Origin: Flavobacterium sp.
GTDB taxonomy: Bacteria > Bacteroidota > Bacteroidia > Flavobacteriales > Flavobacteriaceae
Reading direction: 5' to 3'
Assembly (NCBI GenBank): GCA_012032075.1
Contig: JAAURU010000256.1
Span: forward strand, 1 to 5,656
DNA: 5,656 nucleotides
The notes beneath the pieces are model-generated. The model was not told the origin of the DNA and did no database searches. It saw nothing but the letters and a program-made list of their open reading frames with translations. Position numbers and translations under genes: made by a program. Below are positions 1-5,656 of the stretch, one piece after another. The stretch's first letter is position 1. Each line of letters opens with the position of its first letter.

Positions 1-516
1 GTATTATTTATAAAAATCTTTTGTTACTTTTTCAAGTTGTGCATCAATTGTATTTGGTAAATAGGGAGTATTTAATAAATCTGGACAAGAATAAGAAGCA
101 CAGTTTATAGCAAAATGAATTCTGGGTTCATTCATTTTTCTTAAGATATTATGTTCAATATGTGAAAGAGAGATTTTCTTATTTCCTAAATTTATAAATT
201 TATCATCCCAAGCATTACTTATGTTTTTAATACTTTTAGTAGGATAATTATCAATTACTTTTTTAAAGTATATACATTATAAGCATTGATATAGTAAGCT
301 AAAATTTCGTTTTTAGACCAGCTATTTGTAGGATATGTTTTTTCAAATTCTGCTACAACTTTATCTAAATCTGATTTATTTGATTTTAATAAATCATAAT
401 TTACATTTCCTTTGCTAGAAACGTGTTTGCTTAATAGTGAAGCATAATTTTTATAATCAAAATTTTGTGCAAAACCTTGAATTGCTATTAAAAGCATTAA
501 TACAATCTTTTTTCAT
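1..516 (-). CDS. DUF547 domain protein, secreted; frameshifted and probably partial at the left edge
   Basis: The reaction of DUF547 proteins is unknown. With breaks repaired, the visible part is about 168 residues. It has a lipophilic signal peptide (about residues 1-17, MKKIVLMLLIAIQGFAQ), so the protein is probably exported. Family landmarks are VNYDLL near 38-43, the INAYN block at 76-80, and HFAINCASYSCP at 134-145. The ATG at 516-514 is chosen because only it, after correcting the A-run at 508-513 (one extra base or two missing), gives the signal peptide. A second break is the T-run 259-264: one more A on the coding strand joins INAYNVYTLKK to VIDNYPTK. A third, tentative break lies at 12-16: the apparent stop at 4-6 vanishes if one T is removed, giving DFINNT, so the gene probably continues past the edge. 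It lies 28 nt downstream of the sterol desaturase gene. DUF547 proteins recur in arsenosugar-type loci (family knowledge). The family call is firm; the role is not. Confidence 0.85.
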
Positions 517-544
517 AATTTTTATTTTTTGTTTATTTTCATTT

Positions 545-1417
545 TTATTTTTTAAACGGATACAATTCTTGATTGATAAAATCCTTAGGAAAATTTTCTA
601 CATCATCAAAACCTAATGCAATATCCTTGCCATCTTTTGGAACGTAATCACTACCAAATATATAATCCCATAAACTTAACGAAATCCCGAAATTTGCTCC
701 ATATTTTCTTGGCATTTCTTTACTATGATGCCAAATGTGCATTTTTGGGTTATTCAATATATATTTTAGAAGTCCGTAATCCCAACCAATATTAGCATGA
801 TTCAAATGCCCTATTGTAATGGTTATAAAATGAACAATAAAAACATCTTGTATTGAAAAACCACCAATTATTGCTATTGGAACATATAATACTGTTTTAT
901 AAACAACTGGTTCCATCCAATGGTAACGTAAATGTGCTGCAAAACCCATTTGTTCAACAGAATGATGCACTTTATGAAAATTCCAGAAAAACTCAAAACG
1001 ATGTAATAATCGATGTGTATTCCATTGTACAAAATCAGTTACTATAAAAAATATAAATAGCCATAGTGCTTTAGGTAATTTTGATAAATCTACTACTTGT
1101 AAAGATCCCACTTTCCATCCAAATAATGATAAAAAATCATCAAATAATTGTGCTGTTACATTACTCATAGCAATTAAAATTATCATATTTAGCAAAAAGA
1201 AATTGAAAAACATGTAGAAAGTGTCTAGCCAAAAATCTTTTCTGAAAATAGGTTGGTTTTTTCTCCAAGGAAATAAAGCTTCTAATAAAAATACCAGTAA
1301 AGAAATAATAATCAATCCATAGAAATAATTTTCTATATGGAGTGAAATTAATTCATTTTTCAGATAATTGAAGTAATCTGAATAAGAGTTAATTATTATT
1401 TCTTTGTACTTATTCAT
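545..1417 (-). CDS. Sterol desaturase / fatty acid hydroxylase superfamily membrane protein
   Basis: This 290-residue integral membrane protein is the only uninterrupted gene in the window. It carries the histidine clusters that bind the di-iron centre of this superfamily: HRLLH (135-139), HKVHH (148-152), HLRYH (162-166), HLNH (204-207) and HIWHH (227-231). Hydrophobic segments lie near 31-50, 63-86, 116-132 and 172-206, which would place the His clusters on the cytoplasmic face. The family uses O2 and an electron donor to hydroxylate or desaturate lipids, sterols or carotenoids; the substrate here cannot be read from sequence. The ATG at 1417-1415 lies 3 nt after the stop of the outer-membrane protein gene, suggesting translational coupling, and the DUF547 gene follows after 28 nt. 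No sterol or carotenoid genes are nearby, so a membrane-lipid substrate is only a guess. Confidence 0.93.
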   Translation of the reverse strand: MNKYKEIIINSYSDYFNYLKNELISLHIENYFYGLIIISLLVFLLEALFPWRKNQPIFRKDFWLDTFYMFFNFFLLNMIILIAMSNVTAQLFDDFLSLFGWKVGSLQVVDLSKLPKALWLFIFFIVTDFVQWNTHRLLHRFEFFWNFHKVHHSVEQMGFAAHLRYHWMEPVVYKTVLYVPIAIIGGFSIQDVFIVHFITITIGHLNHANIGWDYGLLKYILNNPKMHIWHHSKEMPRKYGANFGISLSLWDYIFGSDYVPKDGKDIALGFDDVENFPKDFINQELYPFKK

Positions 1418-1420
1418 ATA

Positions 1421-2238
1421 TTATAATTTAGTGTAAACTCCTAAATTAATTGTAGGTGCTAATGGTGAATTATCGATCCCAAAAGCTCCAAATGTTGAAA
1501 AATTAGCTCCAAATTTATCTTTAACAAACTCATAGTTTGCTTTTAACCCAAATGCATTATAAGCTTGCCTATCTAAATGAGAAGCCCATTGTACATTATC
1601 ATTTATAAAAGCATCTTCTTTAGTAACGGGATTTCTAGTATCTAAAACCAACATTAAATGTCCTTTTGGAATTACATTATAACCTACTTCGATAGTAGCT
1701 TTAAAATAATCGGAATAATCGTTATTCATATAACCATATCCAATATTACCAAAATAATACCATTTATTATGACTAGAACCAATAGTTATATAAGGTAAAA
1801 TAGTCGAAGAGTTAATCCCTGTTGAACTTACTACTAAATCTTCATTTGTCTTGATAGAATTAGCCGAAAATAAAACTCCAGAACTAATTTTCCAATTTTT
1901 ATCAGATACTTTATATTTTAACCCAACTGAAACATTACTCAACCCTGAAATACTCTCTGAAATACCTGTATTTTTGTAAGAAGCAGATTTATATGGTAAA
2001 ATTAATTGAGCTTCTAGTTTATCGCTTATTCCATATTCTGTATAAACCTGAATGGTAATATCGCTATAATCTCCTTGGTTTTCTATTTTTTCCCCATCAA
2101 ACTGAATAGCATCATACGATAAACTGGTTAAACCTAGTTGTAAATAAGCCTTTCCTTTCTCTCTAGTCCAAGGACTTTGTGCGTTTGAAAACTGTATTCC
2201 AAAGAAAACGGTTATAAATAGAATTACGTTTTTTTCAT
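1421..2238 (-). CDS. Outer-membrane beta-barrel protein, frameshifted in the signal peptide
   Basis: With one base restored, this is a 272-residue protein with a signal peptide (MKKNVILFITVFFGIQFSNA, 1-20) and mature start near QSPWTREKGK. The rest alternates polar and hydrophobic residues in strand-like stretches rich in Gly, Tyr and Asn, such as SDITIQVYTEYG, ATIEVGYNV and the final TINLGVYTKL. This is typical of an outer-membrane beta-barrel. The frame is open from codon 4 to the stop at 1421-1423. The ATG at 2238-2236 fits because the coding-strand run of 7 A (2229-2235) needs 8 to lead into NVILF; as written the ATG frame stops after MKKT. I do not recognise a specific family or substrate. 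It is the first gene of its unit, 3 nt before the sterol desaturase gene, behind a candidate promoter. A role in passage of a small molecule across the outer membrane is conceivable but unsupported. Confidence 0.72.
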
Positions 2239-2361
2239 CTTTTAGTTTTTAATAATACAAATATAAGTAATAAGCAAAAAAAGAAAAGTTAGCTATGTTA
2301 CATATATTAAGAATAAATAGATTATTACATTTTAAAAATTGAAATCTCTAACAAAAATAAA
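2239..2361. other. Intergenic gap between the two transcription units
   Basis: This 123-bp stretch is the only sizeable non-coding DNA in the window. It separates the PNP stop from the start of the outer-membrane protein gene, both on the minus strand. It is almost wholly A/T. It holds a candidate TAnnTTTG promoter box and, about 30 nt upstream of it, a short AT-rich inverted repeat (TATGT-A-ACATA, 2294-2304). I see no GC-rich hairpin with a T-tail that would mark an intrinsic terminator after PNP, and no tRNA or small RNA structure. Confidence 0.7.
2258..2265 (-). promoter_or_regulatory. Candidate Bacteroidota -7 promoter box (TATATTTG)
   Basis: The coding strand reads TATATTTG, an exact match to the TAnnTTTG -7 element used by Bacteroidota/Flavobacterium primary sigma factors. 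Transcription would begin near 2251, leaving a short leader of about 13 nt before the ATG at 2238. No good TTTG/TTG -33 element sits at the usual 17-23 nt spacing; the nearest TTTG is only 9 nt upstream. In such AT-rich DNA a chance match is quite possible. Confidence 0.42.
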
Positions 2362-3176
2362 TTATATCTGACGAATTAATCCTTTGAAAAGAGTAATCAT
2401 TTTTGGTTCGGCTTCACCAGCAACCGCAATAATTTCTGGAATATTAACTGGTTTTAAATCATCAGGATTACATTCATCTGTTAAAACAGAAACTGCTATT
2501 ACTGGTAAATTCAAATGATTAGCCACAATTACTTCAGGAACAGTACTCATTCCTACAGCATCAGCACCAATAATTTTTAAGTAACGATATTCGGCTCTTG
2601 TTTCTAATTGTGGTCCAACTACCGAAGCATAGACTCCTTTGTGCAAAACGATGTTATTTTCTTTGGCTATAGCCAACATTCTTACATTCAAACTAGCATC
2701 ATAAGGAGCACACATATCAGTAAAACGTTCTCCAAAATCGGATACATTTTTGAAGGCTAATGGAGAACCACCTTGTAAATTTATATGGTCATCGATTAAC
2801 ATTAAATCACCTTTTTTATAACCCAAATTAATTGCTCCAGCAGCATTTGAAACTAATAAGCTTGAAATACCTAAAGCTTTTAAAACTCTTACTGGAAAAG
2901 TTATTTCTTGCAACGAATAGCCTTCATATAAATGAAAACGACCTTGCATAACTATTACTTTTTTGCCTTCTAAAGTTCCAAATAATAATTTTCCAGAATG
3001 AATTCTACAGTTGAAATTGGGAAATTTGGAATATCAGTATAATTAACCGCTACCTCAATTTGTAAATGGTTGACTAATTGCCCTAAACCTGTTCCCAAAA
3101 CAATTCCTATTTGCGGATTTTGAAAACCTTTATCTTTTAAAAAAGCTGTTGTTGTATTTAAAATTTCTTGAGTCAT
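2362..3176 (-). CDS. Purine-nucleoside phosphorylase, trimeric PNP/MTAP family, frameshifted
   Basis: The enzyme cleaves purine nucleosides with phosphate to free base and ribose-1-phosphate in the cytoplasm. Repaired, it has 271 residues, the normal family length. Motifs in order: phosphate-loop GTGLG (28-32), QGRFHLYEG (78-86; Arg80 and His82 of the phosphate site), SNAAGAIN (110-117), GDLMLIDDHINL, VVGPQLET (186-193; base-binding Glu192), and GADAVGMSTVPE (204-215; Met210). A gap-free alignment to human PNP from this last block places Asp234 (VLTDEC) where human PNP has Asn243. Asp there favours 6-aminopurines in MTAP and in the human N243D mutant, so adenine-type substrates are plausible here. 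The break is near 3001-3006: one base restored after GTAGAATT joins STVEF to HSGKLLFG. The ATG at 3176 shares one base with the preceding stop (TAATG), indicating coupled translation. In this context it may remove adenine from an ArsS-type arsenical nucleoside (inference). Confidence 0.93.
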
Positions 3177-3784
3177 TATCTTGTGTATTTTTTAAAAAGT
3201 GGAATATCTTTTATATCTTCATAAGTATCAATATCATTTTTCTCTTTAAGCAAATAATATTTTAAATCTTTAATATCTTTCAAGGTATCTTTTAAAAACA
3301 GTATTTTGTTCCCCCATTCTTTTGTTTTTTGAATAAATTTTCTGGAATGGCTTTCATACCAAGTAAATAGTAACCACCATCTTGAGCCGGACCAATAACA
3401 ATGTCGCTAAAATCTAATTTATTAATAGCCTCAATAATATCTTTACTTTCTAATTCAATTAAATCAGAACCTATAATTACTATTTTTTTATAACCCTCTT
3501 CAAATCCTTCTTTGAAAGCATTGTACATTCTTACACCAAGGTCTTTTCCAAATTGTAATTTCTTTTGAAACAAGTGATTGTTCCACATATCATTTGTGTT
3601 GATTTCCTCAGAATATAAAACGCGTTTATCAAAATCGGTTTCTAAAGCTACTTTTTTGGTGTGTTCTAACAATTGTAATATACACTTCTAAAGCATTTTC
3701 GTTTCCAATTGTAGTTGCTAAACGAGTTTTTACTTTTCCTAATTCTGGATTTCGAGTGAATATTAAAATTAGATTTTCATTCAT
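3176..3784 (-). CDS. TIGR04282/DUF2064 transferase (arsenosugar biosynthesis glycosyltransferase-like), two frameshifts
   Basis: Repaired, the protein has about 202 residues, as expected for TIGR04282, a GT-A-like nucleotide-sugar transferase family linked to radical SAM ArsS loci. It begins MNENLILIFTRNPELGKVKT, with the FTRxPxxGKVKTRL nucleotide-binding motif at 9-22. It continues with ALEVYIQLLEHT (31-42), IVIIGSDL (101-108, the usual Asp-containing metal/nucleotide site) and the signature GPAQDGGYYLLG (131-142). Break one is near 3676, where one extra base must be dropped to join EVYI to QLLEHT. Break two lies between 3305 and 3330, where one missing base joins ENLFKKQK to WGNKILFLKDTL; the C-terminus then reads to KKYTR. 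The ATG at 3784 is one nucleotide after the phosphoesterase stop, and its own stop overlaps the PNP start. The exact donor and acceptor are not readable from sequence. Confidence 0.87.
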
Positions 3785-3785
3785 T

Positions 3786-4612
3786 TTAAAATTGTATTTC
3801 TTGACCTTGTAATTTAGTTTCTGCTTCTGGTAGAATTTCCATGTTGTCCCAAATTCCTGTTAGAATAGTTTTGGCATATTCATTGGGCAAACCATTACTA
3901 ATCATCAAATTGTTTGTTAAAACATGATTGTAAGTCAAACTTTTATGTTCGAAAGTTAGTGAATTATTCTTTTCCTCTAAAATTACATACCAAACGGATG
4001 GGTTTCCATCATTTGCAGGCATACCAATTACCCCAGGATTCAACCACAACATATCGTCTTGACTATCATTAAAAGGCAACCCGCAATGACCTGCAATAAT
4101 TATATCGCTATTTGTGGCTTCAAAATTGGTGATTTTTTTTTTCCAAGGAGTCGATTTAAAAATAAATTCAGAGGTATTGAAATAGGAGCCATGAACGACA
4201 GTGCATTTTTTATTGGCCAACTCAAATTGGATAAATTCGGGTAATTTTTTTATAAAATCTATAGATTCGTGTGTTAATTTACTTTTGCATAAGGATACCA
4301 AAGTTGGGAAAACCCATCACATCGTGAACCTTTTGTAAAATCGCATCCACAATCATCAGCATTTTCACTTAACTGAATTTCAACATTTCCTGCTATACTT
4401 CTTGGATTCCAATTTTTAAAGAATTGAATTGTCTCTTCTGGTTGTGCACAATATCCAATGATATCTCCTGTGCAAATACAATTTTCAGGAGCAATATTTT
4501 CTTGTATGGCCACTTCATAAATTGCTTCTAAAGCTTGAAGATTACTGTAAACACCGCCAAAAAAAAGTATTTTACCTGATAATTTACCTAAATTTTCTAT
4601 TTTTTTATCCAT
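3786..4612 (-). CDS. Calcineurin-like phosphoesterase homologue with altered metal motifs and cysteine-rich insert, frameshifted
   Basis: Repaired length is 275 residues. The fold is recognisable by equivalents of the metallophosphoesterase motifs, but several ligands differ. GGVYSN (19-24) stands for SDxHGN, GD at 49-50 is kept, GNVE (75-78) stands for GNHE/D, VVHGS (139-143) is kept, and GHCG (175-178) stands for GHxH. A cysteine-rich stretch covers CICTGDIIGYC (45-55), DDCGC (86-90) and C98. The tail holds NPGVIGMPANDG (192-203). I recall relatives with the same departures beside arsenic-linked genes, so this is probably a subfamily trait; activity is uncertain. The break is the T-run 4283-4286: one more A on the coding strand joins WYPYAK to SKLTHESID. 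The ATG at 4612-4610 is chosen because the conserved sequence starts soon after it; it overlaps the symporter end by 16 nt in another frame. The transferase gene follows after 1 nt. Confidence 0.82.
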
Positions 4613-5656
4613 TTTGGTAACCAATATAAAATGACACATGTAAGAATTCCCCAAACATTCACCCAAAGTAAATCAGCATATTTTCCTGTCGTAAAAATCA
4701 ATTCTTTAGGAAATATATTGAAAACTAATATAAAACCAAAAACTATTCCTCCAATAACACTTAAATAAAAACTTATTTTTGGCACTTCTTTATTCCAAAA
4801 TAAAAAAACAGGTGTTAAACCTATTACCATAGTTCCAGAAATAGTAGTTGCTGATAAAATTTCTGCATCTAAAAAAACTGGAATGGTTCCAAGTAGAGCA
4901 ATAAGTAACATGGCAATTCTTCCAAAGGCTACTGAACTTCCTAATTTTAAATCAATTGCAACTAATTTTGAAAAAGAAGAAAAAGTAGAATCGATAGTAG
5001 AAGCTGCAGAAGTAATCATAATAAAATTGATAACCAATAAAATAATAACTCCAAAAGCCTTCCCCACTTGAAAAGCGGCATCACCTTGAATACCATTATT
5101 TTAGCATAAACACCTATAATACTAAATAAAACAATACATAAAGCACCTAAAAAACTAGCCCAAAAGAAAACTTTTTCGGGTTACTCTTGGTGAACTAATA
5201 AAAGCTCTATCAGTCAAAACAGGATCGTGAAAAGGATAACTAAACGACTGAATAATAGCCGCAAAAAACAAATTTAAGCCCAGTTCAAAACTCCATGTAC
5301 TTGATGTTACTACATCTTTTACTGTAAAAGAATCCATTGAGAATACTTTCCATAAAATGATGATTAGTAGTATAGAAAACAACACCATTTGGATTGCATC
5401 GGTAAAAATAGAACTACTTAAACCTCCTTTTAATGAATAGGCTAAAGTTAATACTGTAAATAAAATAATCGCACCGTAATAAGAACTACTTCCTTGTGTA
5501 CCAAAATAAGTTCCAATAACCATAGTATTACTCCAAACTTCATTAAAAAGTCGAATCGCAATTAAAACAGAGAACAAAGCCATTGCATTTTTACCAAACT
5601 TGGTTGTTAAAAACTCATGAATACTATTAAAATTACCTTTTGTTCTTAATTGGTAA
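4597..5656 (-). CDS. Sodium:solute symporter (SSS family), partial at the right edge, two frameshifts
   Basis: About 352 C-terminal residues are present; the N-terminus lies beyond 5656, where the frame is still open (YQLRTKGNFNSIHEFLTTKFG). This inner-membrane protein would import a small organic solute with Na+. Evidence is the SSS signature GGLSSSIFTDAIQ (around 5415-5380), the helix with ITSAASTIDSTFSS (around 5010-4970) whose Ser/Thr correspond to the sodium site region of this family, and at least eight hydrophobic spans ending in VILYWLPKWIKK. Break one lies in 5162-5170, where one extra base is removed to join RKSF to WASFLGAL. Break two is the T-run 5099-5102, where one missing base joins GVYAK to NNGIQGD. 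It is the first visible gene of the operon and overlaps the phosphoesterase start by 16 nt. The substrate is unknown; proline-, pantothenate- or sugar-type transporters share this architecture. Confidence 0.9.

Noticed and set aside
255..270. Canonical slippery heptamer (T TTA AAA in the reading frame) at the DUF547 break, where a -1 shift would restore the full protein, suggesting programmed frameshifting
   Set aside because: Five other one-base losses of the same sense occur in this window, mostly in ordinary A/T runs, and no obvious stimulatory hairpin follows. A missing A in the run is simpler.
853..1047. Plus-strand open frame of 64 codons
   Set aside because: It is antisense to the intact sterol desaturase gene, over its conserved histidine motifs, and has no recognisable features.
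2239..2361. Intrinsic terminator after PNP
   Set aside because: Only weak A/T pairings such as AGATT/AATCT with a long loop can be drawn; there is no GC stem followed by a T-tract.
2949..3176. A separate 68-residue protein upstream of PNP
   Set aside because: It contains the PNP N-terminal GTGLG phosphate loop and joins the downstream frame with one restored base, so it is the N-terminus of the same gene.
4059..4244. Plus-strand open frame of 61 codons
   Set aside because: It is a shadow of the phosphoesterase gene on the other strand, with no domain or start signal.
4883..5071. Plus-strand open frame of 62 codons
   Set aside because: It is antisense to symporter transmembrane helices, with composition typical of a shadow frame.
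1..5656. CRISPR array, insertion sequence, phage, toxin-antitoxin or defence system
   Set aside because: There are no spaced direct repeats, terminal inverted repeats, or recognisable transposase or nuclease motifs. All coding capacity is explained by the seven metabolic and membrane genes.

Overview
The window is very AT-rich and every gene reads on the minus strand, so transcription runs from high to low coordinates. The low GC, AAA-rich starts without Shine-Dalgarno sequences, a TAnnTTTG-type -7 box, and the protein families (DUF547, TIGR04282-type transferase, trimeric PNP) all point to a member of the Bacteroidota, most likely a flavobacterium.

Unit 1 (5656 to 2362) is a tightly packed operon. 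Its order is a sodium:solute symporter (5' end outside the window), a calcineurin-like phosphoesterase homologue with unusual motifs, a TIGR04282/DUF2064 nucleotidyl/glycosyltransferase-like protein, and a purine-nucleoside phosphorylase. The junctions are a 16-nt overlap, a 1-nt gap and a 1-nt overlap (TAATG). Unit 2 (2238 to 1) follows a 123-bp gap that carries a candidate promoter. It holds an outer-membrane beta-barrel protein, a sterol desaturase/fatty acid hydroxylase family membrane enzyme, and a DUF547 protein that probably runs off the left edge. Its junctions are 3 and 28 nt.

From family knowledge, TIGR04282, DUF547 and a PNP often accompany the radical SAM protein ArsS and methyltransferase ArsM in arsenosugar biosynthesis loci. 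Neither ArsS nor ArsM lies in this window, so the assignment is an inference. A workable scheme is that ArsS makes an arsenical adenosine, the PNP (which has Asp where 6-oxopurine-specific PNPs have Asn) removes adenine, and the transferase elaborates the sugar.

Six of the seven genes are interrupted by single-base indels, about ten in all and many in A/T runs. No in-frame nonsense codon was needed to explain any break. Only the sterol desaturase gene is intact. This pattern fits an uncorrected long-read assembly better than gene decay. Each broken gene is therefore given as one CDS over its full span, with the break positions noted.
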